33,182 nucleotides of DNA. Origin: Lysobacter antibioticus. Lineage in GTDB: Bacteria; Pseudomonadota; Gammaproteobacteria; Xanthomonadales; Xanthomonadaceae. Shown here piece after piece: positions 16,152 to 24,413 of the stretch (position 1 is the stretch's first letter; every line of letters starts with the position of its first letter). The DNA is taken from assembly GCF_001442535.1 (NCBI RefSeq), contig NZ_CP013141.1:5215035-5248216 (forward strand). The letters run 5' to 3'. The notes beneath the pieces are model-generated. The model searched no databases and was not told where the DNA came from. It saw only the letters and a program-made list of their open reading frames with translations. A program made the translations under genes and the position numbers.

Positions 16152-17474
16152 CTAGCGCGACCGGCTCGCCGTGCCGGCTGTCGCGCCGCCGACGCGCCGC
16201 AGGATCTGCCCGCCGTCGGCCTCGCTCACGGTCCAGCCTGGGTTGAGCTTCAACGTCCATCCCTCGCCCACCCACAGGCCATCGCTGTCGCGCAGACGGC
16301 CCGGGCCCGGCAGGCGCGCCTGGTTCCACGCCTCGTCGATCAAGGCACCGGCGTTCGCTTCGAGAATGCCCCACTGGTCGCTGACCCTCAGCGTCGGATA
16401 GACCGTGCCGTGCGGCGGCAACGGAAACAGCGCGCGCGGATCGAAGGAGATGTTCATCGCCACGAACGGTGCGCGCAGGCCCGGCCGATCGACCAGCTTG
16501 GCGGTCCAATCGGCCGCTTGGCGTTGGCGCGCGAGATCGCGGCCGATCTCATCGGCGCGTACGGCGTCGATGCCGTACCGCGCTCCGGCCTGCTTCGCGG
16601 CGGTCGCCGTATCCCCCGGCAGCACGACACCGGCTTTGCCCGCCAACAGTTCGCCCAGGTCCGAATCGGGGTTCAAACCGCTGCGCCAATCGCCGTAGCG
16701 GTCCAGCAGCAATCCGTAGGCGGGCCCGGAACGATAAGCGAAGCTGCGCACGAAGGAATCGTCGCCTTCGTGCTTGGCCAATTGCGTGGCCGCATAGGCC
16801 TCGGCTTCGGGACGGCCGGCGAGCCGCTGGCCGGTGTATTCGGCCAGGCCTTCGTTGAGTTCGAGTTGGTTCTCGAGTTCGCGCGCCGGCACGGTCGCGG
16901 CGCGGCGCAAGGCGCGGAAGACCAATGCATCGCTTATCGCGCGCTTCCTCGCACTGTCGTCGCTCGCCCCCAATGCCGCCGCCAGGGCGCGCCATTCCAT
17001 GCGCAGGGCGATGCGTCCTTCCAAGCCGGCCAGATGCGCGAGCGTCGGCGACCGCGCCGGCAAGCCCAGCCGATCCTGCGCCGCATGCCAGGATTCGTGG
17101 ATCAGCAACTGACGCCGCTCGAACGCATCCTCGGGCAAAGGCCACAGCGCCATCACCCACCGCGTGCCGTTCCAGTCCACCGCGGTGTTGGCCGCGTTGC
17201 GCTCTTTCGGCAGGGTGCCGACGAACACCTCGCCCTTCGCGGCGAAACCGTCGACGACCTGGCTCGCCACCGTCGAACGGGTGGAGGCATCGACCAGCAG
17301 CAAGGGCGCGCACAGCGGCTCGCCCCACAGCTGGCCGGCATCGGCGCGACACGCTGCGTCGCGCTCGGCGATGTAACCCGCCGCGGCTTCGGGATCGGGC
17401 GCTTCGGCGGCGGCCGTCGCGGCAACGACTGCAAGCACGAGCGACAGGCATGAGTGACGCACGAACAAGGTCAA
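16152..17474 (-). CDS. Secreted HExxH metallopeptidase candidate
   Basis: The frame has no ATG near its start. The TTG at 17474 is chosen because GGAGAT lies eight bases before it and a signal peptide (LSLVLAVVAATAAAEA) follows; a TTG at 17516 would add 14 residues. The ~440-residue protein carries a zinc-protease-type motif HESWHAAQ (His126, Glu127, His130) and, about 80 residues later, NEGLAEYTG, whose glutamate would be the third ligand of a gluzincin-like site. No propeptide or known C-terminal domain is evident. I do not recognise the family more closely. It converges with the alpha/beta hydrolase and diverges from the cytochrome gene. Confidence 0.78.
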   Translation of the reverse strand: MTLFVRHSCLSLVLAVVAATAAAEAPDPEAAAGYIAERDAACRADAGQLWGEPLCAPLLLVDASTRSTVASQVVDGFAAKGEVFVGTLPKERNAANTAVDWNGTRWVMALWPLPEDAFERRQLLIHESWHAAQDRLGLPARSPTLAHLAGLEGRIALRMEWRALAAALGASDDSARKRAISDALVFRALRRAATVPARELENQLELNEGLAEYTGQRLAGRPEAEAYAATQLAKHEGDDSFVRSFAYRSGPAYGLLLDRYGDWRSGLNPDSDLGELLAGKAGVVLPGDTATAAKQAGARYGIDAVRADEIGRDLARQRQAADWTAKLVDRPGLRAPFVAMNISFDPRALFPLPPHGTVYPTLRVSDQWGILEANAGALIDEAWNQARLPGPGRLRDSDGLWVGEGWTLKLNPGWTVSEADGGQILRRVGGATAGTASRSR

Positions 17475-17689
17475 GGCGGGATCTCCGATGAGCGGTCGAC
17501 GAAACACGGTCGGCAAAGGCTAGCCGAGCATCGAGTGGCCGATAGCCGTCTTGCCATCGTCCTGGCTTCACTTTCGAGAAAAAACACAGCCTCGCCACGC
17601 TCGCTACCGCCCGCTCCATTCGCCACGCTGGCCGCCGACCCGCGCAAACGGCGTTTATCTGGCAAACAGGGGCCAGGAAGGATCGATCC

Positions 17690-19045
17690 ATGAACGGATT
17701 TTTCGCCAAACTCGTGCTGCTGGCCGCGCTTCCTTTGGCCGCCCAGGCCGGCACCTGCAGTCGCTTCGACGCCAAGAACAGCACCGCCTACGACCCGGCC
17801 GCGAAGAAGATCACGCTGCCATGGCGCACCGACTATCCGGCCTCGATTCCCAGTCATCCGGCTTACCGTTGGGAGTCGATCAGCTTCAAGACCAGTTGGA
17901 GGCGCTACACCGATGCGGTGCTCAAGGACGTCCGCGATTCGGGCATCAACATCGACAGCGCCGGCAAGATCCGCATGCCCGCCGGTTCGCCCTGGTGGAT
18001 CTCGCCCTGGATGGACTACGGTTCGAACGGGCGCGAACGCGTCAACGGCCTGACCAAGGAACGCAGCCCCGATCCGCTCGATCTGTCGCCGACCTCACCG
18101 GGCGGTTTCGACGTGTGGGCGATCGGTTGGTACAACAGCGAAGGCGCGGTCGGGCTGGGCAAAGTATTCGCCGACCCTTGCGATCCAGTCCTGCCCGCGC
18201 GCGACGCCGCCGGGCTGAAATTTCCCGACAAGACCGTCTCGTTCAAGATGTTGTTCTCCAACGCCACCGGCCTGGACTATCTCGACGGCGCACCCACGGT
18301 GCTCGCCAAGATCGACAAGAACAGTCGCGCCAAGCGCCTCAAGCTGCTGCAGGTCGACATCGCCATTCGCGACCCCGATGCGGACGAAACCGACTGGGTC
18401 ATGGGCACCTTCATCTGGAAAGGCCCGGCCCGCGGCGACGGCTTCCTCGACAACCTGGTGCCGGTCGGCCTGATGTGGGGCAACGACCCGAACGTGCACG
18501 ATGCGACTTGGGGCGCGTGGGCGCCGATCAAGCAGAGCCGGATCAACAAGGACCTTGCCGGCGTGCTCTGGCAGGGCGCGCCCGGCAGTTGGCTGCATCG
18601 CCCCTTCCCGGGCTTCCAGGGGCGTTTGAACGGCCCGGCCGACAATATGCGCTCGTCCTGTTTGTCCTGCCACGCTCTCGCCCAGTGGCCGCGCAACCCG
18701 ACCCTGGGCATCGTGCCGATCTATCCAGTCGGCCCCAACGGCCCGCAACCGCCGCTGAGCGAAGCCGATATCGAAAAAAACGTCAGCGACTACTTCCGCA
18801 ACACCCGCGGCGGCGACTTGGTCGACCCGACGTTCCCGGCGCGGCCGCTGGATTACTCGATGCAACTCGAAGCCGGGCTGACCCGCATGTGCCAGGCTTG
18901 TAAGGAAGGCAAACTGCTCGGGCCCACGCCCAAGCTGTGCAACGAGGCGCCTACGCGCTATCGCGTCACCGCGCCGGCCTGCGATCTGCCTCTGCTCAAG
19001 CGGGTCTTCATGAACCGTATCGAAGACGACCCGCCGCGGCAGTAA
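17690..19045 (+). CDS. Exported c-type cytochrome-like protein
   Basis: A strong GGAAGGA site precedes the ATG. The 451-residue protein has a signal peptide (FFAKLVLLAALPLAAQA, cut about residue 20). A single canonical heme c motif CLSCH is at residues 324-328, and a second pair CQACK at 401-405 has Lys in place of His. The long region in front (~300 residues, Trp/Gly/Pro-rich, including WWISPWMDYG and FDVWAIGWYN) matches nothing I recognise. The protein is probably periplasmic and redox active, but the partner is unknown: the neighbours are a metallopeptidase and a reductase-like gene on opposite strands. Confidence 0.75.
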   Translation: MNGFFAKLVLLAALPLAAQAGTCSRFDAKNSTAYDPAAKKITLPWRTDYPASIPSHPAYRWESISFKTSWRRYTDAVLKDVRDSGINIDSAGKIRMPAGSPWWISPWMDYGSNGRERVNGLTKERSPDPLDLSPTSPGGFDVWAIGWYNSEGAVGLGKVFADPCDPVLPARDAAGLKFPDKTVSFKMLFSNATGLDYLDGAPTVLAKIDKNSRAKRLKLLQVDIAIRDPDADETDWVMGTFIWKGPARGDGFLDNLVPVGLMWGNDPNVHDATWGAWAPIKQSRINKDLAGVLWQGAPGSWLHRPFPGFQGRLNGPADNMRSSCLSCHALAQWPRNPTLGIVPIYPVGPNGPQPPLSEADIEKNVSDYFRNTRGGDLVDPTFPARPLDYSMQLEAGLTRMCQACKEGKLLGPTPKLCNEAPTRYRVTAPACDLPLLKRVFMNRIEDDPPRQ

Positions 19046-19057
19046 GCCCTGCCTTCG

Positions 19058-19089
19058 AGCGCGGCGATCGCCATCGAGATCGCCGCGCT
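19058..19089. terminator. Hairpin between convergent cytochrome and reductase genes
   Basis: A perfect 11-bp stem (AGCGCGGCGAT at 19058-19068 with ATCGCCGCGCT at 19079-19089) and a ten-base loop lies 13 bp after the cytochrome stop and 12 bp before the stop of the opposing gene. There is no T tract. Confidence 0.6.
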
Positions 19090-19100
19090 GCAGGACCGCA

Positions 19101-20147
19101 TCAGGCCAGCGCGAGATGCTCGGGCGCCAGTGCGGCCAGGAAATCCGCCGCATCGAAAGCTTCGCCCGCCGCGACCGTACCGGTGCGAGTGCGGCGGCCA
19201 TCGACGATCCGCTCCATCGCCTCGACGATCAAGGGCGCGCTGACCGCATAGATGTCGCGGCCCTGCGCGCTGGCATGACGCTGCACCTCGCCCTTGCGCA
19301 CCATCACCTCCACCAGGAACACCTGCGCCGAGCGTCCGCTGCTGTCGGCCGCAACCGGCGCCGGCGTGGTGGGGTCGCGCACGTCCTTGAGCGAGACGAG
19401 ATTCAAGAAGGAATGCACTTCGCTCGAACGCAGATGCTTGGAGATCAGGATGATCTCGCTGAGCGGAACGCCGACGACGTCTTGAGTCCCGAACGGCGCC
19501 TGGAACGCCCAGTCGCGGGTCGGCGCCGGGTCGGCCACGAAATCCAGCGCACCGTTCGAGATCACCACGCGCCGCGCCTTGTTGCGCTCGCCGGTCACGC
19601 GAGTGCCGTTGGTGGGATGCCAACTGTCCAAGCCTACCGCGATCAAGATCTCGTCCGCGGCGTCCCAATCGCCCATCGCGCTCGTCGCCAACAAATCCGC
19701 CAGCCCGCCGTAGAACGCCATCGCCGGCACAATGACGATGCCGGCCGCCTTCGCCGCCTCGTCGTAGCGCTCGAACAGAGCCAACGCGGGCTGCTGCTCG
19801 GCCACCGTATCCAGGTAATGCACCTTTGCGCGCAACGCCGCCTCGACCACCGGCACCGCGGTATCGCTAAACGGACCGGCGCAATTGATCACCGCGACCG
19901 TGCCTGCGAACGCGCGATCCAGCGAACCCGGGTCGTCGACGGAGGCGACGAACCGATCGATTCCGGGGAAAGCGTCATCGAGCGCGGCCAAGCGGTCGGC
20001 GTCGCGGCCGCAGGCCACCGGCACCCAACCACGCTCGCGCAAACGCGAGATCACGAAACGACCGGTATGGCCATAAGCGCCGAACACGGCGACGCGACGA
20101 TTCTGGGTCGCCTGGGAATTCGGAGCTGCTACTGGATTGATCGACAT
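19101..20147 (-). CDS. Saccharopine dehydrogenase-like NAD(P)-binding protein
   Basis: The 348-residue protein has an N-terminal Rossmann fold (RVAVFGAYGHTGRFV, GxxGxxG at residues 23-29), then VACGRDADRL, a D-x-V segment (FVASVDDPGSL) and VINCAGPFSDTAVPVVEAAL. The pattern VINCAGPF...YLDTVAEQ is typical of the saccharopine dehydrogenase-like/trans-acting enoyl reductase group. Substrates of such proteins vary and none is indicated here. The ATG at 20147 is preceded by GGAA; 19 further in-frame codons upstream are not favoured. It lies downstream of the beta-lactamase-fold gene on the same strand, 145 bp apart with a hairpin between, so probably it has its own transcript. Confidence 0.83.
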   Translation of the reverse strand: MSINPVAAPNSQATQNRRVAVFGAYGHTGRFVISRLRERGWVPVACGRDADRLAALDDAFPGIDRFVASVDDPGSLDRAFAGTVAVINCAGPFSDTAVPVVEAALRAKVHYLDTVAEQQPALALFERYDEAAKAAGIVIVPAMAFYGGLADLLATSAMGDWDAADEILIAVGLDSWHPTNGTRVTGERNKARRVVISNGALDFVADPAPTRDWAFQAPFGTQDVVGVPLSEIILISKHLRSSEVHSFLNLVSLKDVRDPTTPAPVAADSSGRSAQVFLVEVMVRKGEVQRHASAQGRDIYAVSAPLIVEAMERIVDGRRTRTGTVAAGEAFDAADFLAALAPEHLALA

Positions 20148-20257
20148 CGTGCGTTTCCGTGATGCCCGCGGATCGGGCAGACATAGGAAACCGCGAACCG
20201 GCACGGCGGCGCTATCGAAATCTTTAGGTGCCGCGATGCGCCCCCGGCGCAGCGCAG

Positions 20258-20282
20258 GCGAGCGCGCCCTGCGCGCGTTCGC
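20258..20282 (-). terminator. Hairpin after the beta-lactamase-fold gene
   Basis: A 10-bp stem with one G-T pair (20258-20267 with 20273-20282) and a five-base loop lies ten bases past the stop codon on the minus strand. It has no T tract. It separates two same-strand genes. Confidence 0.4.
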
Positions 20283-20292
20283 CGCTGAAGGA

Positions 20293-21414
20293 TCAGTCGG
20301 CCGGCTTCGTCTTCGCTTGCGACGGCCTGTAGAACTCGGCGATCTGCGGAATGAAGCCTTCCGGATTGGCGCCGACCAGGTTGGTCAACACCACGATGGC
20401 CAATCGCCGGTCCGGATAGACCACGAACGCGGCACGCGCGCCGCCGATGCCCGCCAGCTGGCGGTCGGGAGACTTCGCCAGGACCGGCCAGCCGGCCGCC
20501 CAGGCGCCGTCGGCGCCGCTGCTCAATGTTTCCGGCGCCCACATGCGCTGGACCTGGGCGCGATCGATCAGGCGCCCGTTCGACAGCGCGATGATCCAGC
20601 CCGCCACTTCATCGGCCGTGGTCTGGATGCCGCCGCCGGCCCAAAGGCCCTGCGGCATGTCGTAAAACCAATGCGACAGACGCGGTTCGGCGTTCTCCGC
20701 GTCGGTCTTGCGCGGGAAATAGCTGTACATGGTGGCGGCATTGGTGACCAGGTCGTAGCTGTCTCCGAAGGTCGACCGGCGCATGTCCGCGGCAGCGAAC
20801 TGGCGCTCGACGATGTAGCGCTCGTACGGCACCTTCGCCTGCTTGGCGATGATGCGCGCCAACAGGCCGTAGTTGGTCTGGTTGTAAAGGAAGCGCTCGC
20901 CGGTGGGAGCCGCCATCGGCAGTTCCCTTACTGCCTTCCATGCATCCGCTTCGGAGGCCCCGCCGACCAAGCCTTGCTGATCGACGATGTCCGGCAGCCC
21001 CGAGGTATGGGCAAGAAGTTGGCGCACGCGAATGTTGCGCCACGCCGCGGGCAGGTCGTCGAGATAACGCGATACCGGTGCGGCGAGATCGACCTGCCCC
21101 GCTTGCGCCAGTTGCATCATCGCCACGCCGGTGAACGACTTGGTGGCCGAGTTGATCGGAAACAGCGTGGTGCGGGTCGCGGGCACCCGGTTCTCGACGT
21201 TGGCCAGGCCGTAGCTCTCGGACAAGATCACCCGGCCGTCCTCGACCACCGCGATCTGCAAGCCCGGTATGCGCTTGTCCTTCATGGTCTGCTGAATCCA
21301 TTGCCGGGTGCGCTCGTTGGCTTGCTCGGATGCGTTCGCGGCGCCGGCAAGGCTTGGAAGCGTCAGCAGGGCAACGGCGAGAATCGTGGTGCAGCGCTTC
21401 TTTGCAGACAGCAT
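20293..21414 (-). CDS. Exported serine beta-lactamase-fold protein with altered motifs
   Basis: The 373-residue protein has a signal peptide (ILAVALLTLPSLAGAANA). The Ser-x-x-Lys motif is present (S89-A-T-K92, in FPINSATKSF), as is HTSGLPD. The usual Tyr-x-Asn is Tyr177-Asn-Gln179 (in FLYNQTNYGLL) and the usual His-Thr-Gly is Ile-Gly-Gly (323-325, in LAGIGGARAAF). It therefore belongs to the class C/EstB/penicillin-binding family, but is more likely an esterase or D-amino-acid amidase than an antibiotic-hydrolysing lactamase; that is inference. AGGAA precedes the ATG at 21414; a much longer upstream extension is rejected. It diverges from the isochorismatase-family gene. Confidence 0.86.
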   Translation of the reverse strand: MLSAKKRCTTILAVALLTLPSLAGAANASEQANERTRQWIQQTMKDKRIPGLQIAVVEDGRVILSESYGLANVENRVPATRTTLFPINSATKSFTGVAMMQLAQAGQVDLAAPVSRYLDDLPAAWRNIRVRQLLAHTSGLPDIVDQQGLVGGASEADAWKAVRELPMAAPTGERFLYNQTNYGLLARIIAKQAKVPYERYIVERQFAAADMRRSTFGDSYDLVTNAATMYSYFPRKTDAENAEPRLSHWFYDMPQGLWAGGGIQTTADEVAGWIIALSNGRLIDRAQVQRMWAPETLSSGADGAWAAGWPVLAKSPDRQLAGIGGARAAFVVYPDRRLAIVVLTNLVGANPEGFIPQIAEFYRPSQAKTKPAD

Positions 21415-21581
21415 GGAGGTTCCTGAGGCGGAGTCGCCGGTGAGGTGATGGCTGACGGTGTGTCCTGCGGTGTCGCATCCAGCGGGCCTGGGATGCATCG
21501 CGCGGCTGCAAGGTTTAAGCCCGCATCGAACACCGGCATGGCGACGCGCGGCTGGCAGGAACCCGCAGAGCGCACCTGGAT

Positions 21582-21600
21582 CTGTGCGCAAACCGCACAG
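21582..21600. other. Small hairpin in the divergent 263-bp gap
   Basis: CTGTGCG/CGCACAG with loop CAAAC sits 78 bp before the isochorismatase-family start and 168 bp before that of the opposite gene. It may be an operator or a leader hairpin; nothing else in the gap is assignable. Confidence 0.3.
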
Positions 21601-21677
21601 CTGCTGTTCGGAAAGACGCCTGGGCATTCGCCCGCGGATCTTCATCATGGCGCCTCCACCACAACGAGGCTTCCCGG

Positions 21678-22382
21678 ATGCGAATTTCCTCTCTGATCGG
21701 ATTTGCGACGCTCGGCATCGCCGGGCTCGGCGGCATCGACGCGCAGGCGTCGAAACCGGCCCCCCACCCCACCATCCGCGCCATGGCCGGGGCCACGCCG
21801 GTGTCGGCACTGCAGGCCGGCAAGACCGCCCTGCTCGTCATCGATTTCCAGAACGAGTACTTCCCCGGCGGACGCATGCCGATCGCCGATGCCGATTCGG
21901 CACTGCGGCAGACGCGTCGCCTGATCGATCTGGCCGATCGCCACCGCATCCGCGTGATCCACGTGCAGCACGTCCTGCCGGCGGGCGCGCCCCTGTTCGC
22001 CAAAGGCGGAAACACGGTGAAGTTCGTCGATGCGATGCAGCCGCGCAAGGGCGAACTGGTGGTGCAGAAGGATGCGGTCAGCGTGTTCGCCGGTACTTCC
22101 GCCGCCACGATCGAGCAGGCCTTGAAACAGGCCGGTACCGACACCCTGATCATCGCCGGTCTGCAAACGCACGCCTGCGTCGCCGGCGCCGCCCGCGATG
22201 CCGCCGCCCGCGGTTACCGGGTCATCGTGTCCTCCGATGCCACCGCCACCCGCGACCTCGACCTGCGCGACGGCAGCAAGATCGACAACGCCCAGTTGCA
22301 CGCATCGGCCCTGGCCGAGATCGAGGACACCTTCGGCGACGTGCTGAGCACCGAGCAGATTCTCTCGTTGCCGGTGCGCTGA
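21678..22382 (+). CDS. Isochorismatase-family cysteine hydrolase with signal peptide
   Basis: The 234-residue protein shows the catalytic triad of the family: Asp56 in LLVIDFQNEY, Lys131 in VVQKDAVSVF and Cys167 in GLQTHACVAGAARDA, with the cis-peptide segment before the cysteine. Family members hydrolyse isochorismate, nicotinamide or N-carbamoyl compounds. The first ~25 residues (SSLIGFATLGIAGLGGIDAQA) look like an export signal, which is unusual for a fold that is normally cytoplasmic. A LysR regulator starts 37 bp downstream on the same strand, so the pair probably forms one transcript and the regulator may control the enzyme. The natural substrate is unknown. Confidence 0.88.
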   Translation: MRISSLIGFATLGIAGLGGIDAQASKPAPHPTIRAMAGATPVSALQAGKTALLVIDFQNEYFPGGRMPIADADSALRQTRRLIDLADRHRIRVIHVQHVLPAGAPLFAKGGNTVKFVDAMQPRKGELVVQKDAVSVFAGTSAATIEQALKQAGTDTLIIAGLQTHACVAGAARDAAARGYRVIVSSDATATRDLDLRDGSKIDNAQLHASALAEIEDTFGDVLSTEQILSLPVR

Positions 22383-22419
22383 TACCCTTCGCCGGAATGC
22401 TGTCGACCGGAGTCGAGTG

Positions 22420-23325
22420 ATGGATCAGTTGTCGGCCATGCGCGCCTACCGGAGCATCATCGAATCCGGCAGTTTCACCCAGGCGGCCGAGCGCCTGGGC
22501 ACCACCCACACCTCGGTCTCGCGCCAGTTGGGCCAGTTGGAAACCCAGCTCGGCGTGCGCCTGTTGAACCGCAACAGCCGCCATCTGACCGCCACCGAGG
22601 CCGGTGCCCAGTACTACCGCGACTGCGTCGACATCCTCGACCGGGTCGACGCAGCCCGGCAGCGATTGAACACCGACCCCGAGCTGCCGTCCGGCGTGCT
22701 GCGGCTCAGCCTGCCCCACGCCATCGGCGCGCTCGAGCTGGGGCAGTGGCTGCCCGGCTTCATGCAGCGCCATCCCAAGATCGACCTCGACCTGTCCTGC
22801 GACGACCGCATGGTCGACCTGGTCAAGGGCGGCTTCGACATGGCCATCCGCATCTCCGGGCCGTTGGCCGACAGCAGCCTGGTCGCGCGCGAACTCGCGG
22901 TGTCCGAGCGGGTGCTCGTGGCCACGCCCCAATATGTGGCGCATCGCGGCTTGCCGCGTAGCATCGACGACCTCCAGCAGCATTCGTTGTTGGCTTATGC
23001 CGCCGATGGCCCTGCTCTGCAGCTGACCTCAAACAGCGGCGAAGAAGCCGAGGTCAAGTTAGGCAGCCGGCTGCGCCTGGACTCGATCCTCGCCCTGCAT
23101 GCGGCGGTCGTGGCCGGCCAGGGCATCGCCGCCCTCACCTTCCTCACCGTCCGCGACGACCTCGCCGCCGGCCGTCTGCTGTGCGTATTGCCGCAGCATC
23201 ACGCCGGCCACCGCCACTACTTCGCGCTTTACCCTCATGCGCGCCAACTGACGCCGAAAGTCCGCGCGTTCACCGAGTACATGCGGGCGCACTACGCTAT
23301 GGCCCGGCAGAACAGGATCGAGTAA
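22420..23325 (+). CDS. LysR-family transcriptional regulator
   Basis: The 301-residue protein has an N-terminal winged helix-turn-helix (residues ~3-62: SIIESGSFTQAAERLGTTHTSVSRQLGQLE) and a two-lobe effector domain (from ~90, LRLSLPHAIGALELGQWLPGF). Both match the CrgA/DsdC-like part of the LysR family. GGAG at 22409-22412 lies seven bases before ATG 22420, so this ATG is preferred over the overlapping GTG at 22417. It follows the isochorismatase-family gene by 37 bp and is probably co-expressed with it. The inducer is unknown. Confidence 0.92.
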   Translation: MDQLSAMRAYRSIIESGSFTQAAERLGTTHTSVSRQLGQLETQLGVRLLNRNSRHLTATEAGAQYYRDCVDILDRVDAARQRLNTDPELPSGVLRLSLPHAIGALELGQWLPGFMQRHPKIDLDLSCDDRMVDLVKGGFDMAIRISGPLADSSLVARELAVSERVLVATPQYVAHRGLPRSIDDLQQHSLLAYAADGPALQLTSNSGEEAEVKLGSRLRLDSILALHAAVVAGQGIAALTFLTVRDDLAAGRLLCVLPQHHAGHRHYFALYPHARQLTPKVRAFTEYMRAHYAMARQNRIE

Positions 23326-23400
23326 CCTCGCACCCTGGGCGGAACTTCCGCTGTCAGGCGCGACCGTCGGCGAGCGACGGAGTTCCGGCAGCGAGCTCCC

Positions 23401-23937
23401 ATGACGTACCAGCCCCAATACCCCGCAGAACTGCAGCCGTTCGCATCCAGGCTGATGCACGAGCTGGAGCATCAAGCCCACCCGACCATCGCCGGCCCCG
23501 ACCTGCTGATACGCGGCGAGCGCCTGTCCCTGCCCTGCCGACTCTACTGCGCACCTGGCCGCCTGCGATCGATCGTCGACCGCGAGACCGGCGATGCGCG
23601 CTTGCTCGCTCAGTGCCTGGGCACCCGCCATTGCGACGGACATGTTCGCGAAAAGTACCTGCGCGACGTGCTCGGCGTCGATCGCACCTGGGTCGCGCCG
23701 TTCGTCGTCCAGTTGCTGGGCGAATACGTCATCGAAATCGTCGACGCCATCGCGACATCGCTCAATGAGGCCGTTCCCGCCCATCTGCAGGCGTTTGCGG
23801 GCGAGAACCCGGGATTCATGGCGACCACGCGGCGCAGGGTGATCAGTTACTGGGACTGCTATCACCGTCGTCGCTACCCCAGCCTTCGCGATTACCCCGG
23901 CATGGTCGCACTCGAAACAATCGACGCAGCGAGATAG
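23401..23937 (+). CDS. Hypothetical protein, possible HEAT-like helical repeat
   Basis: I do not recognise this 178-residue protein. It has no signal peptide and looks mainly helical. A central segment (LLAQCLGTRHCDGHVREKYL, then APFVVQLLGEYVIEIVDAI) has the spacing of HEAT-like repeats in which 'DGxVRE' and 'pfllxrLxDyVxxV' recur. That would suit protein binding, as in some immunity-type proteins. The C-terminus is basic (TTRRRVISYWDCYHRRRYPSL). It follows the LysR gene by 75 bp on the same strand and has only a weak ribosome binding site. Codon use is normal for the window. Confidence 0.65.
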   Translation: MTYQPQYPAELQPFASRLMHELEHQAHPTIAGPDLLIRGERLSLPCRLYCAPGRLRSIVDRETGDARLLAQCLGTRHCDGHVREKYLRDVLGVDRTWVAPFVVQLLGEYVIEIVDAIATSLNEAVPAHLQAFAGENPGFMATTRRRVISYWDCYHRRRYPSLRDYPGMVALETIDAAR

Positions 23938-24041
23938 CCGGGCGAGCCGCCGGCGTTCGCCGGGACGCCTGCCGTGCCGGCATTCTTAACATCGCTGGCG
24001 TAAGCTTCGCAATGCGTCCTCTACCCGTATCGGAGACCGTT

Positions 24042-24329
24042 ATGGACAGGCAGCACGACCCGATCACCCGAGCCGAATTCGAATCGCGCATCAGCGCGCT
24101 CGAAGGGCAATGCGAGGTGTACCTGCGGTACATCAAGGCATTGTTGACCGTCCTTCCGGCAGAGCAGTACGAGCTCGACGTCATTGCAACCGCGGTGAGG
24201 GAGATCAGTGTGTCCGCGGAAGAACATCCGGAACCGCTTCGAACTGCGATACAAACCGCGAACCAACGGGTGAACGCGTTAGAGCTGCCCCGGCGCCGCT
24301 CCGGAAGCGCCGGCGGCATTGCGCGTTAG
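24042..24329 (+). CDS. Small hypothetical helical protein
   Basis: The ATG at 24042 has GGAGA seven bases upstream and is preferred over the in-frame ATG at 24012. The 95-residue product (MDRQHDPITRAEFESRISAL...) has heptad-like spacing of Leu/Ile/Ala over residues ~8-75 and may form a short coiled coil or helical bundle. The C-terminus is basic (LPRRRSGSAGGIAR). There is no signal peptide or membrane helix. I do not recognise the family, and the neighbours give no clue. Confidence 0.6.
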   Translation: MDRQHDPITRAEFESRISALEGQCEVYLRYIKALLTVLPAEQYELDVIATAVREISVSAEEHPEPLRTAIQTANQRVNALELPRRRSGSAGGIAR

Positions 24330-24359
24330 TTTCGTCAGGGCCCTGCCCGGCCTAATCGG

Positions 24360-24390
24360 AAAAAAGCCGTCGGGTTCACCCGAACCCGGC
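24360..24390 (-). terminator. Intrinsic terminator of the DUF2268-like gene
   Basis: Read on the minus strand, a GC-rich hairpin (stem CGGGTTC/GAACCCG with outer GCC/GGC pairs) runs directly into six T's (24360-24365 on the plus strand are A). It lies 23 bp past the stop of the minus-strand metallopeptidase gene and between it and a convergent small gene. Confidence 0.85.
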
Positions 24391-24413
24391 GCGCGATGCA
24401 GGGCCAAGCACCC

